Positions 1-9,236 of a stretch of DNA of 64,000 nucleotides are shown in pieces (position 1 is the first letter of the stretch; each line of letters opens with the position of its first letter). The notes under the pieces are model-generated. The model saw only the letters and a program-made list of their open reading frames with translations. It had not been told where the DNA came from and did no database searches. Both the position numbers and the translations under genes were made by a program. Source of the stretch: Paenibacillus eucommiae (GTDB lineage: Bacteria; Bacillota; Bacilli; Paenibacillales; NBRC-103111); the NCBI RefSeq assembly GCF_017874215.1, contig NZ_JAGGLB010000014.1, forward strand, positions 62,001 through 126,000, read 5' to 3'.

Positions 1-2036
1 AATTTACTGATACCCTTATTCAAGGGGCAGCAGCAGGAGCCTTCCAGATTGATAAAATGGGGGATGCGGTAAAGGAGTTTGGTATTCGTTCGAAGGATGA
101 GAGTAAACTTAGTGCTGAAGCATACGCCGCACTTGGTTTAAATGCAGAAGAGATGTTTGCAACATTTGCAGCAGGTGGCCCGAAGGCTGGCGATGCGTTT
201 CAACTCGTGATAGAAAAGCTTGGAGGCATGGAAGATCCACTAGCGCAAAATCAAGCGGGCGTAGCACTCTTTGGAACAATGTTCGAGGATCTTGGAGTTG
301 AAGCAATAAAAGCTTTGGGAGATATCGACGACAATGCGGACATGACACGTGACACACTTCAAAAGATGGGTGAAATCAAGTACGATTCCTTCACACAAGG
401 TATTCAAAGTATCGGGCGACAGTTTGAAACCGGAGTGTTAATTCCAATTGGGGAAAAGATAATTCCTAAGCTCGAAGAGTTGGCCACATGGTTCGAAGGG
501 AAGATGCCTCAGATCGAAGGAGCTATCAAGAAATCAATGGATGTGGCCATTGGTTTATTTGACGGTTTAGCCAAAGCTGTCATGTTCGTAACCGATAACA
601 TGAACATCTTTTTACCTGTGCTGCTTGGTGTTACGGCGGCGATAGCAGCTCAAGCCATTATCAATACCGTTACAGCTTTGTACGGGGCATGGAAGACGGC
701 CACAACGACCATGACGACCTCACAATGGCTTCTAAATGCTGCGATGAGCGCTAACCCTATTGGACTGGTTGCGCTGGCGATAGGGGCTCTTATAGCTGCT
801 GGAATCGCCCTGTATATGAATTGGGACAAGGTATCAGCTTTCCTCTCTGCTTCATGGGAATGGATCAAAGAAACGGCGGTCAATGTCTTTAATTGGCTTG
901 TAGATTTCTTCATTGAATGGGGGCCGCTCATTCTCGCAGCTTTAACAGGGCCTGTTGGTATTTTAGTCTACGCCATAGTGAAATATTGGGATGAAATCAA
1001 GGAATTCACCGTTAACATTTGGAATTCCATTATGAAGTTTTTTACCACGGACGTACCTGCTGCATTCAATAAAGTTGTCGGCTTCTTCTCAGAGCTCCCG
1101 GGCAAGATACAAACTTTCCTTCACGATCTGTTCTTCGTGAAAATTCCGTATGCAGTAGGCTATGCTATTGGCTGGATGATCAAAGCCTTTAGCGAAGGCA
1201 TACCCAAAGTAATCAAATTTTTTGAAGAGTTGCCAGGCAAGGTATGGACGTGGTTGGTCAAACTGTACACCGATTTCGATACATGGCGGAAGGATATGGT
1301 ATCAAAGGCTATAGAGATTGGCACCAACGTTCTCAAGAGCATTGTTGATTTCTTTGCTGAGCTCCCCGGGAAAGTATGGGATTGGCTTGTATCCACCGTG
1401 AATAAGCTAATCGAATGGCGCACAAATGCCGCGACGAAGGCGAAAGAAGCTGGGAAAGCTATCCTAGATAGTATCATCGAGTTCGTGAAGAAATTACCGA
1501 CGGATATTTCAATATGGTTCACAAACGCTGTAACAACTGTTAAAGGTTTTGGAACAACTGCTTTAGAAGCAGCGGGGACAGTCGGAAAAAATATTGTGAA
1601 TGGGATTGTTGATTTTATCAAAGGAATCCCTGCGAAAATAGACGAGTTTGTTGGTGGCATTGCAGGTAAGATCACAACAATTGCGGGCAACATCAAAGGC
1701 GCTATATCAAGTATCTTTAAAAGCGGAAAAGAGGGTATTGAAGCGGGGGCGGTTACTGCTGGCGGCAGCGCAACAATAACCGTACCAGCACATGCGAGCG
1801 GAACGAATTTCGCTCCTGGAGGTCTTAGCCTGGTCGGAGAGGAAGGGCCTGAGTTGGTCAATCTTCCCCGCGGATCTCAAGTGTACCCGAATGATCGTAC
1901 AGAACAATTACTTGGCGGAGGATCCTCAATTATCATCCAAACCATGTATGTTAGGAATGACCAGGACATCAACAGGGTATCTCAAGAGCTTGAAAGGCTA
2001 AGATTACAAAGGCTGAGGGAGGCGGGGATTAGGTGA
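1..2036 (+). CDS. Phage tail tape measure protein, 3' part
   Basis: The reading frame is open from the first bases, so the gene begins left of the window; about 678 residues are visible. Tape measure proteins set siphovirus tail length and line the tail tube. Here the visible part has two long hydrophobic stretches (near 600-690 and 735-820), followed by a helical region with a recurring pattern of Phe-Phe-x-Glu-Leu-Pro-Gly-Lys-hydrophobic-x-x-Trp/Phe (near 1085, 1215, 1350, with weaker copies near 1480 and 1615). Hydrophobic patches plus Trp/Phe-spaced repeats are characteristic of the family. The C-terminus is basic and helical. The stop overlaps the start of the next gene (GTGA), as expected for a tail morphogenesis operon. 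Size and position support the call; the true start and total length are not visible. Confidence 0.9.
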   Translation, partial: FTDTLIQGAAAGAFQIDKMGDAVKEFGIRSKDESKLSAEAYAALGLNAEEMFATFAAGGPKAGDAFQLVIEKLGGMEDPLAQNQAGVALFGTMFEDLGVEAIKALGDIDDNADMTRDTLQKMGEIKYDSFTQGIQSIGRQFETGVLIPIGEKIIPKLEELATWFEGKMPQIEGAIKKSMDVAIGLFDGLAKAVMFVTDNMNIFLPVLLGVTAAIAAQAIINTVTALYGAWKTATTTMTTSQWLLNAAMSANPIGLVALAIGALIAAGIALYMNWDKVSAFLSASWEWIKETAVNVFNWLVDFFIEWGPLILAALTGPVGILVYAIVKYWDEIKEFTVNIWNSIMKFFTTDVPAAFNKVVGFFSELPGKIQTFLHDLFFVKIPYAVGYAIGWMIKAFSEGIPKVIKFFEELPGKVWTWLVKLYTDFDTWRKDMVSKAIEIGTNVLKSIVDFFAELPGKVWDWLVSTVNKLIEWRTNAATKAKEAGKAILDSIIEFVKKLPTDISIWFTNAVTTVKGFGTTALEAAGTVGKNIVNGIVDFIKGIPAKIDEFVGGIAGKITTIAGNIKGAISSIFKSGKEGIEAGAVTAGGSATITVPAHASGTNFAPGGLSLVGEEGPELVNLPRGSQVYPNDRTEQLLGGGSSIIIQTMYVRNDQDINRVSQELERLRLQRLREAGIR

Positions 2037-2839
2037 TTAGATTGGATGGAGTCCCTATTGCAGACTATGGATTGATCATGCAGCCTGGTCATGACCATCC
2101 CCTAGCGCCAGCGACTATAGACAGAAGTCAAAAGATACAAGGTAGAAACGGTTTGCTTGATTGGGGCTCAGATATAGGGGAGCGGGCATTTTCTTTCCCC
2201 TTAGCCTGGGCACAAGAACCGAATCGACATACACTCCAGCAGAAGATAGAAGCATTTACATCCGTTATCTTTGATGGGTATGGGAAGCCGCGAGATATTC
2301 AGCTTGTATTCGATTATGAGACGGATGTAGCCTATACAGCAAGGTACAAGGGTGCTGTCAGTACAGAGCGTACGTTTAACCTTGCTTTCTTTTCTTTGCC
2401 TATGGTTGCTCACGATCCTTTGCGGTATTCGCTTGCGACTTTAGGCGGTGGGGATATCATTCTCAATAGTGACATCATATTAGAGAGAGATATTAAACTT
2501 GATGGCGATGATTATTCATTTTCAATTTCAGCTCCGACGACTGTGGACGTAAATAATTTTGGAACAATGAACGCATTCCCCACGATTAAAGTTGTGGGGA
2601 GCTTCAGCACATTTTCACTGTCTACAGGCGGTAAAACGCTTGTATACAGTGAATCGCTGTCCAACAATACGCTGCTGATTGATACCAAGCGAATGACTTG
2701 TAAGATAGGATCCACGAACAAATTAAATAAGCTCTCCGGAAGCTGGCTGGATCTAGCCAGGGGGGTCAATCAAATAAGTATTTCGGGAACCGGCTTAAAC
2801 TGCTCGGTTTCTTTTATTTTCCGACCAAGTTTTTTATAA
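2033..2839 (+). CDS. Distal tail (Dit-like) protein
   Basis: 268 residues, starting at GTG that overlaps the tape-measure stop by 4 bp. The N-terminal opening (MIRLDGVPIADYGL), a following short Trp-containing strand (GLLDWGSDIGER) and the segment near residues 120-135 ending in DPLRY resemble the siphovirus distal-tail / phage tail family. These proteins form a hexameric ring joining the tail tube to the baseplate. The position between tape measure and tail fibre/Tal is the normal place for Dit. The C-terminal half (about 140-268) is beta-rich and looks like a galectin-like carbohydrate-binding extension, which is inference from composition only. Confidence 0.8.
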   Translation: MIRLDGVPIADYGLIMQPGHDHPLAPATIDRSQKIQGRNGLLDWGSDIGERAFSFPLAWAQEPNRHTLQQKIEAFTSVIFDGYGKPRDIQLVFDYETDVAYTARYKGAVSTERTFNLAFFSLPMVAHDPLRYSLATLGGGDIILNSDIILERDIKLDGDDYSFSISAPTTVDVNNFGTMNAFPTIKVVGSFSTFSLSTGGKTLVYSESLSNNTLLIDTKRMTCKIGSTNKLNKLSGSWLDLARGVNQISISGTGLNCSVSFIFRPSFL

Positions 2840-2852
2840 AGGGGGATCAGAA

Positions 2853-5678
2853 ATGGCAAATCTTGAAACGCTGCAAGGATCTGACAAGCTGCGTGAAGCA
2901 TATCCCAAGATCAATAATAACGATCAAGCACTCAATGCGGATATTTTAGCAAATGCCACAAATATCGCCGCTGAAATCGCGGAAAGAATCAGCTCTATTT
3001 CTGAAGAACAGGCCGCTAGGATTTCAGCAGACTCAGCAGAGCAGCTAGAGCGAATGGCAGCTGATGCAGCTCATGCCGCTGCGATTGTTGCACATGGAGC
3101 AGCACAAATCAGCTTGTCGGTATCGGGTATGGTGGCCAGCGATGTAAATGCAGCATTGCTTGAGCTATTGACGCGAATCAATAACATAGTCGCTTCAAGC
3201 GGCACATCATCGACTGAGGTAGTGGACGGCAGACTAGGAGCTGACGGAACAGCCAGGGCAACACTAGGGACGCTGATCCGCGAGATCCACGCGCAACTCT
3301 TGGCTGCTGCAAGGACTACCGTTAATTTGGTGTATGGTCCGCAAATAGTGACGGTAAGTAAATCCAGCCCTTTTGCGGTCCTGAACATTCGTGGGAATAC
3401 GCTGGTTAATTTGTTGGGTACCGATGGAAATTTTGAGTCCGACAAGGACTCGAACGGACTTGCTGATGGATGGCTAAGAGTTTCCTCAGCAGGTACATTT
3501 TCAATAGACAATACAACAAATTCATATGGTCTATATTCTCAAAAAGTAACCTCTCGTGTTGAAGATGTCACTAATAGCATGGGGATTTACACTAATGGCA
3601 GATTATCAATACAATCTGGAAAAAAATATCTGGCAATAGCTAACTTCAATAAAAGTGCAGCAAGCAGGTTGGTTAGACTTTCTTTATATGATTATGCTAG
3701 TGGGTCAGCGGCTCATCTAAAATCCGTTACTGACACTTCCAATATAAATGTCTCGCTGATTTGTAAATACGACTCAGTAATAACAAGCGATAAAATATCA
3801 ATTAACCTGTACTGCGAGTTCCCATTAGGCACAGTAGAATCGGCATCATTTGATGGAGTACGAATTTATGAGATTGATGCTGCCACATATGCCAAAATTG
3901 ATGTCGATCCCGAATACACTGGCGAGAAGCTTGCAGCAAAATTCCCTTATGTGGATTCTGTGCAGCATTCGAGTGGTGTGTATGTTCAAAAGTATGGAAA
4001 GAACTTATTGCCACCATTTACAGAGTGGACTTTACACCCAAATACAGTCGTTACTAAACCTTACGAGTTTATTTTAAACGCTACAGCAAATTATCAATAC
4101 AGTACGGTTAGGATACCTGTGCTCCCGTCTACCTCATATAGTATCAATTTAGGTAATAGTGTGGGACAGTTCAACAACATTGTTGAGAAAAATTCAAATT
4201 TATCTACAGTTACTTTCTTTCAAGGAAGTCCATCTGTTACAAACAAAACTTTTGCAACATCAGCAACTACAATATTTTTAGACGTGCAAATAGCTTCTAA
4301 TACCGTAGGAACTTTTACTTTCACGAATCCGCAACTTGAAACAGGCCCAACAGCCACACCATTCCAGCCGCGTAACGACGATGCTGTCTTGATTCCATAC
4401 CAAGCTGCATCGAGCATAGATGGAACTGTTTATGATTCAATCTATCAGCAAGATGGGAAATGGTATAGGCTTAATCGATTTGTTAGGGATGTTGTGTTAG
4501 ATGGATCATTGGCATGGCAGCCTTTTGATGATGGGATTGGATTCAAACGATTCACATTCCCCAACCTTACAGGCATGATAGCATCTTCTACCAAATTGAC
4601 TGCTATTAAATATGACGGTAAACCTATTCGTTCAGTACGAACAGCAGAAGTTAGTACATCTGACCAAATAGGCATAGGTGTAACTAGCGTTTTAATGAGC
4701 ATAGCCGATGTAGAATCAGGATTTGGTGAAAATTACTCTCCATTATCTACAGAAATAAAGGCAATGATGTACGGTTATAAAATGAACAATGGAACATTTG
4801 GCATTCCTTATGATGGCACAGGAACCAAGACATGGACTCGATGGGATGCGACAAACAATACTGGAGCCGTTACTGTAATTCCTACTTCCGTTGCTGCTGG
4901 GTGGCCTGGATACAAGATCACGTATGAACTTGCTACACCAACGACAGAGCTATTGCCTCTTGCTGAAGGCAATATTTCGCTGCATGACGGTGGGAATTAC
5001 ATCGAGGTCGGGAATGGTGTAGTTGTGAGGGAGAAGGTAGCGCCATATCTTCAAGGGGCGTTATATTGGTTGAATAGATCTGACTATCCAGTGTCACAGT
5101 ATTTTAAGAGTAGAGTTAATAAGATATTGGCGATTTACAAAAATGATGTTAAAGACTCGAAATGGCTTATAGGAAACTCCATTTTTTCTAACGGGAATCA
5201 AAGGGCGTATATTAACGCCTTTGATTATGACCCAACAGCCGAATACACCGTCGATTATATCGCACTAGATCAATACGCACTCACAGCACCTACATTGCAA
5301 ATCAGCGGAGATTACGCGAGCAACATAGCAACAATCGTTTCAAATCTCGTCCAGAACCAGACGGACCAAGCTGCTATTACAAGTACAATTTCTCGAAGTC
5401 TTGTTACGACTTATTTAAAAGGTGCGGGGGAACGACTACAACGCGGCGCGGCATCTGCGACAATTGCCACAGCAGGGACAGCGGTAACAGTGGCAGTTAC
5501 ATTCCCTATTGCTTATGCCAAGCCTCCAACGGTGACATTGACGCTTACAGGAGCGGCAGGTGGCACAGCGGGCTATATCAATATAGCAGCCGAAAATGTA
5601 ACAACTACGGGTTATACATTGAGAGTAAATGCTTATGTAGCTGGAAAAATCGATGTGAATTGGAGGGCTGAAGGATGA
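2853..5678 (+). CDS. Large phage tail fibre / receptor-binding protein with lectin-like C-terminus
   Basis: 941 residues; ATG preceded by AAGGGGG at 8-9 nt spacing. Residues about 20-90 are Ala/Glu-rich and helical (coiled-coil-like stem). The centre consists of beta-rich modules with aromatic residues, similar to carbohydrate-binding jelly-rolls in tail fibres. The last 80 residues (TFPIAYAKPPTVTL, then VTTTGYTL, then VNWRAEG) follow the pattern of H-type lectin-like domains found at the ends of fibre proteins: hydrophobic strand, Pro-Pro-x-Val, Thr-Gly-aromatic, and a final Trp-x-Ala. It probably binds a host surface glycan. Its stop overlaps the next start (ATGA), suggesting translational coupling to a partner gene. 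The lectin assignment is by motif only. Confidence 0.75.
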   Translation: MANLETLQGSDKLREAYPKINNNDQALNADILANATNIAAEIAERISSISEEQAARISADSAEQLERMAADAAHAAAIVAHGAAQISLSVSGMVASDVNAALLELLTRINNIVASSGTSSTEVVDGRLGADGTARATLGTLIREIHAQLLAAARTTVNLVYGPQIVTVSKSSPFAVLNIRGNTLVNLLGTDGNFESDKDSNGLADGWLRVSSAGTFSIDNTTNSYGLYSQKVTSRVEDVTNSMGIYTNGRLSIQSGKKYLAIANFNKSAASRLVRLSLYDYASGSAAHLKSVTDTSNINVSLICKYDSVITSDKISINLYCEFPLGTVESASFDGVRIYEIDAATYAKIDVDPEYTGEKLAAKFPYVDSVQHSSGVYVQKYGKNLLPPFTEWTLHPNTVVTKPYEFILNATANYQYSTVRIPVLPSTSYSINLGNSVGQFNNIVEKNSNLSTVTFFQGSPSVTNKTFATSATTIFLDVQIASNTVGTFTFTNPQLETGPTATPFQPRNDDAVLIPYQAASSIDGTVYDSIYQQDGKWYRLNRFVRDVVLDGSLAWQPFDDGIGFKRFTFPNLTGMIASSTKLTAIKYDGKPIRSVRTAEVSTSDQIGIGVTSVLMSIADVESGFGENYSPLSTEIKAMMYGYKMNNGTFGIPYDGTGTKTWTRWDATNNTGAVTVIPTSVAAGWPGYKITYELATPTTELLPLAEGNISLHDGGNYIEVGNGVVVREKVAPYLQGALYWLNRSDYPVSQYFKSRVNKILAIYKNDVKDSKWLIGNSIFSNGNQRAYINAFDYDPTAEYTVDYIALDQYALTAPTLQISGDYASNIATIVSNLVQNQTDQAAITSTISRSLVTTYLKGAGERLQRGAASATIATAGTAVTVAVTFPIAYAKPPTVTLTLTGAAGGTAGYINIAAENVTTTGYTLRVNAYVAGKIDVNWRAEG

Positions 5679-6034
5679 TCAACACTATACAGGTACAAGG
5701 ATCGCTGGAAACAAGCTGGCATAACTTTTCATTAGTCCAAGAGGCCATGGATATTTCAATCTCTTCAGGAGAATATTGGCGCGGCGGCATTCGCCTTGCA
5801 ACGGTAGAAGAATCCACAAGGATACTGATCAATTCTCCAGAAGAAGATACACAGCTTGAAATCTGGATATGCTCTGATGGTGAGACAGCAGTCATTGAAT
5901 TGTATCAATCCGGCGATAGCTTGGATGAATTGCAGTATACCCCGATCGATAGATTAGCGTGGTTTAGCGTTCTTTCAGGAGCGGTCACAATGGATGATAT
6001 AGAAATCAATGTCGTTCAGATGGTCGGAGCCTAA
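5675..6034 (+). CDS. Small conserved-type phage tail protein of unknown function
   Basis: 119 residues, starting in the ATGA overlap with the tail fibre gene. It is acidic, without membrane segments or cysteine motifs, and the family is not recognised. Tight coupling to the fibre gene suggests a fibre-assembly chaperone or a minor baseplate component; this is inference from position. A 16-nt inverted repeat (ATTCCCAA-gcga-TTGGGAAT) lies just after the stop, without a T-run, so it is more likely a processing or stability hairpin than a terminator. Confidence 0.6.
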   Translation: MINTIQVQGSLETSWHNFSLVQEAMDISISSGEYWRGGIRLATVEESTRILINSPEEDTQLEIWICSDGETAVIELYQSGDSLDELQYTPIDRLAWFSVLSGAVTMDDIEINVVQMVGA

Positions 6035-6093
6035 CGATATTCCCAAGCGATTGGGAATTTGAGGGTAGGAAAATTTACCTGAGGGGGTGACAC

Positions 6094-8490
6094 ATGAATT
6101 TTCCAATAATATATGATCAGTTTGAGTCTGCTTATGACGGATTTGGGCTTGCCATTTTGGAGAATGCCGACGAAGTATTAATATCAGATGATCTCAATGG
6201 AATGACAACACTGAGCCTTACGCTTCCGCGGTCCGATGAGAAATGGCAGTATATCCAGGAAGATGCACAAATCAAAATGGATGGCGATATCTATATCGTC
6301 CGCACATTCGATGAAATCCGTGACGAGAGCGGAATGCTCATTTCTAATATCCAGTGTGAGCATGTCTTTTTTGAACTGCTAAGCGGGTATGTTGAATCCA
6401 TCATTCAAACAAACACCACAGCGCAAGCAGCTGGTGACGCGCTTATCCTGGGCACTCGTTTTAAGCTGGACGCAACACGGATTGCAGGTAATCATGATTT
6501 TGCCGTTGAGGATTGCACGCCAGTTAGTGGATTAAAGACGTTGCTGGAGATGTGGGATTGTGACTTTCATTGCTCGGGTCTACCAGATCCGGACGGCAAA
6601 TTCAGAATTACACTTTATCCGGAATATGGAAATGATACTGGAGTACAATTTAGGTACGGTAAAAACCAAGTGTCCATCAAGAAGTATACGGACGCTCAAG
6701 GTATCGTGACAAGGCTGTATGTGTACGGCAAGGACAAGCTCAGCATTGCAGGAGCTACGGGGAATGTGGCGGGAACGTCTTACATTGACAGTCCCTATAT
6801 CGGAAACTATCGAATTCCTAAAGCATCCAGCGTAACCTTTGGTGATATCGAAGACAAGGACAAATTATACCAAGCTGGGTTGGATCATCTCACAAAACTG
6901 GATACGCCAAAAGTGACGTATGAGATGAGTGTGGTGGAGCTCAAGGCGCTGACCGGATATGATGATTCCGAATCCTTTGGAATAGGCGATACAATCCGCG
7001 TCATCGACGAAGAGTTAGGGATTGACATTCTCGCCCGAATTCTTCGTTATAATCGCTATCCGCGCGAACCGTGGCGTTCTCCCGACGTTGTGCTCGGGAA
7101 CTTCCGTCCTGGCATTGAGGATGCATTGGTTCAGTTCCGGAATGTGCAAAAGGTTGTTGAAAAAACAACGTACAAAGGGCGTGTAAACACCTTTTGGCTG
7201 GATGGCATCATAAATACACTTCAGAACCAAATCAAAGCCAGCGGGTCATATGCAAATGCTGAAGTCATCGATGGCAAAGGCATGTTATTCGAGAATACAG
7301 ATATAAGCAGCCCGGACTATGGCGCTTTGTACATTGGTCCTAATATTCTGGCCATAGCCAGCAACAAGGTTGGTGGATCTTGGAACTGGAGGACGTTCGG
7401 CAAGGGAAGCGGGTTTACAGCTGATGAACTAAATGCCGGTATTATTAATTCTTCTTTGGTTAAGATCATGTCAGCGAGCGGGGATACAGTCATTGATGGT
7501 GACGTGATTACTTCCACGAGAGATGACAAAAAGTCTCAAACTGTTATATCAGGATCAGGTGGGATCAAGGTCAAGAAGAATATTGGAACACCTCAAGCTC
7601 CGATTTGGCAAGATCGATTTTATGCAGATACGAATGGTGATGTACAGTTGATGGGGCTTGTAGTCGGATCAAATGTGCAGATGGGGCCAAATGCAACTAT
7701 CACCTGGGGGAATGTAGTGAATCAACCATTCATTCCGTCTACAGCAGCTGATGTAGGAGCCTTGCCGAGTAACACGCCCATACCTGTACTTCCGAGCTAC
7801 ATACAATCAACCAAAATTACGTCAACTACCATAGAATCCCCTACCATCTCAGGAGGGGTAATCACGGGGGCTGTTCTACAAACGAGTAATACGTATCCAA
7901 GGATACAAATAGACAGCAACGGCCTATACAGTCAATCAAGTGGTGGATCTTACCATGGACTTATCTCTGCAACTCAATTTGCAGGGCCGGGGGCTGCACC
8001 AGGGACATTCTCGCTTTTTTACTTTGGGTCCCAAAAGCTTATGTTTTCATCTGATGGATCGACAGTCACTATGATGCCATCATCTCAACTTAATATAGGG
8101 GCAGATTCCGGTTCGCCTGATGTTTACGCAAAGGGAGTATGGCGATATTCAAGCGATACTTATTTTACTAACATTAGGTCACGTAATAGCGATCTTACGA
8201 TCAGCCCAAACAGCAATTTGTACTTAGGCAATTCAAGCGGCACTACTTATGGACAAGGAACCTGGAGGTTCAGGACAATGCTTCAGGATCTTAATTCAGG
8301 CTTGCTTGATATCGGCAATACAAATGCAGTAGTAACCGCAAACGGCAGATGGAACTTTGGAAATCTAAACCTTACTTCTCCTGTGTATACTTCAGCAAGC
8401 AGTGGAGGGGCTTCCGCACTCCCGGCTACACCAATGGGCTACATTGAAGTAAAAATAAATGGAAACAACAGAAGAATACCATATTACTAA
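6094..8490 (+). CDS. Prophage endopeptidase tail / Tal-like minor structural protein
   Basis: 798 residues; ATG preceded by a GAGGGGGTG ribosome site. Residues 1-370 have the features of the phage minor structural / endopeptidase tail family: an N-terminal NADEVLISDDLNG strand pair, a central QCEHVFFELL segment, and a Gly-Ile-Gly-Asp-Thr-Ile-Arg-Val turn near residue 300. These proteins cap the tail tip and penetrate the wall during injection. Residues about 430-798 are Ser/Thr/Asn/Gly-rich and beta-like, compatible with a trimeric fibre or host-contact region. It follows the fibre gene and precedes the lysis module, which is normal for this phage type. Confidence 0.82.
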   Translation: MNFPIIYDQFESAYDGFGLAILENADEVLISDDLNGMTTLSLTLPRSDEKWQYIQEDAQIKMDGDIYIVRTFDEIRDESGMLISNIQCEHVFFELLSGYVESIIQTNTTAQAAGDALILGTRFKLDATRIAGNHDFAVEDCTPVSGLKTLLEMWDCDFHCSGLPDPDGKFRITLYPEYGNDTGVQFRYGKNQVSIKKYTDAQGIVTRLYVYGKDKLSIAGATGNVAGTSYIDSPYIGNYRIPKASSVTFGDIEDKDKLYQAGLDHLTKLDTPKVTYEMSVVELKALTGYDDSESFGIGDTIRVIDEELGIDILARILRYNRYPREPWRSPDVVLGNFRPGIEDALVQFRNVQKVVEKTTYKGRVNTFWLDGIINTLQNQIKASGSYANAEVIDGKGMLFENTDISSPDYGALYIGPNILAIASNKVGGSWNWRTFGKGSGFTADELNAGIINSSLVKIMSASGDTVIDGDVITSTRDDKKSQTVISGSGGIKVKKNIGTPQAPIWQDRFYADTNGDVQLMGLVVGSNVQMGPNATITWGNVVNQPFIPSTAADVGALPSNTPIPVLPSYIQSTKITSTTIESPTISGGVITGAVLQTSNTYPRIQIDSNGLYSQSSGGSYHGLISATQFAGPGAAPGTFSLFYFGSQKLMFSSDGSTVTMMPSSQLNIGADSGSPDVYAKGVWRYSSDTYFTNIRSRNSDLTISPNSNLYLGNSSGTTYGQGTWRFRTMLQDLNSGLLDIGNTNAVVTANGRWNFGNLNLTSPVYTSASSGGASALPATPMGYIEVKINGNNRRIPYY

Positions 8491-8503
8491 TTTTTAGGAG
8501 GAA

Positions 8504-8704
8504 ATGATCATGACAATGACAATCGATCCAGAAGTAAGAGAGCAGGTAAAGCAGCAGAGGCTAAAAAACCTGCAAATGCAATACTTTGAATTTCAGATGA
8601 ACCTTGCTGCTTTCCAGGCGAACGGAGCGACCCAGCAGGCAACAGAAGCGCAAAAGCTTATGAGAGAAGTTGAGTTAGCATATCAGGCAATTGAAGCATT
8701 GTAA
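8504..8704 (+). CDS. Small helical phage protein, function unknown
   Basis: 66 residues; AGGAGG is placed just before ATG at 8504, with a second in-frame ATG at 8510. The product is Gln/Glu/Ala-rich with a heptad-like hydrophobic pattern, so a short coiled coil is likely. It closes the tail gene cluster directly ahead of a terminator. Small proteins in this position are common in Firmicute prophages, but no function can be assigned from sequence. Confidence 0.6.
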   Translation: MIMTMTIDPEVREQVKQQRLKNLQMQYFEFQMNLAAFQANGATQQATEAQKLMREVELAYQAIEAL

Positions 8705-8706
8705 TC

Positions 8707-8733
8707 AGCGTCGAGAAATCGACGCTATTTTTA
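8707..8733 (+). terminator. Intrinsic terminator between tail and lysis modules
   Basis: Perfect 8-bp stem AGCGTCGA / TCGACGCT closed by a GAAA tetraloop and followed by ATTTTTA. It starts 3 nt after the stop of the 66-residue gene and would separate or attenuate tail and lysis transcription. Confidence 0.75.
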
Positions 8734-8762
8734 TGCCCCAAAGGGAAGAGAGGAAGTTATAA

Positions 8763-9236
8763 ATGGATATTAAAATGGTGGGGTTTAATCTTGTTTCGGC
8801 CGCGGCGGGAGCAAGCGGGAAAGAGGCTGCAGCTGGCGGGATAGCCGCGGCAATAGGTACGTTTGCTACAGTTTACTTAGGGGGGTGGGATGCTCCTTTG
8901 AAGATACTCGCATATCTCATGATTCTTGATTATGCAACGGGCGTTCTGGGAGCCATCAAGACCAAAAACGTGAACAGTGAAGTGATGTTTTGGGGAGGGA
9001 TCAGGAAAGGAGTCGTTCTACTTGTCATTTTCATGGCTGTGTTGCTTGATGAGTTCGCCGGCGGGAACGCTCCAGTTTTTCGGACATTGGCGATATATTT
9101 TTATGCGGGTCGCGAAGGGCTTTCTGTTGTAGAAAACTTAGGTCCTCTTGGCGTAAACCTACCGCCTGGCATCGTGAAGTTCTTGGAACAACTCAAGGGC
9201 AAAGGGGATGAAACAAAAGGGGAGGGGAGGCAATGA
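8763..9236 (+). CDS. Phage holin (holin-4/toxin-secretion lysis type)
   Basis: 157 residues. Membrane segments are predicted near residues 25-45, 50-65, 75-98 and 103-118, and the tail is charged (Lys/Glu/Gly-rich). The sequence ILAYLMILDYATGVLGAI followed by Trp-Gly-Gly-x-Arg-Lys-Gly is the signature region of the phage_holin_4 family. Holins form lethal pores that release or activate the endolysin. The gene overlaps the M23 endolysin gene by 4 bp (ATGA), the classical holin-endolysin arrangement. The ribosome site is GAGGAAG, 7-8 nt upstream. Confidence 0.85.
   Translation: MDIKMVGFNLVSAAAGASGKEAAAGGIAAAIGTFATVYLGGWDAPLKILAYLMILDYATGVLGAIKTKNVNSEVMFWGGIRKGVVLLVIFMAVLLDEFAGGNAPVFRTLAIYFYAGREGLSVVENLGPLGVNLPPGIVKFLEQLKGKGDETKGEGRQ

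Noticed and set aside
6038..6054. Terminator after the 119-residue tail gene
   Set aside because: The ATTCCCAA/TTGGGAAT hairpin lacks a T-run and lies just ahead of a strongly coupled tail gene.
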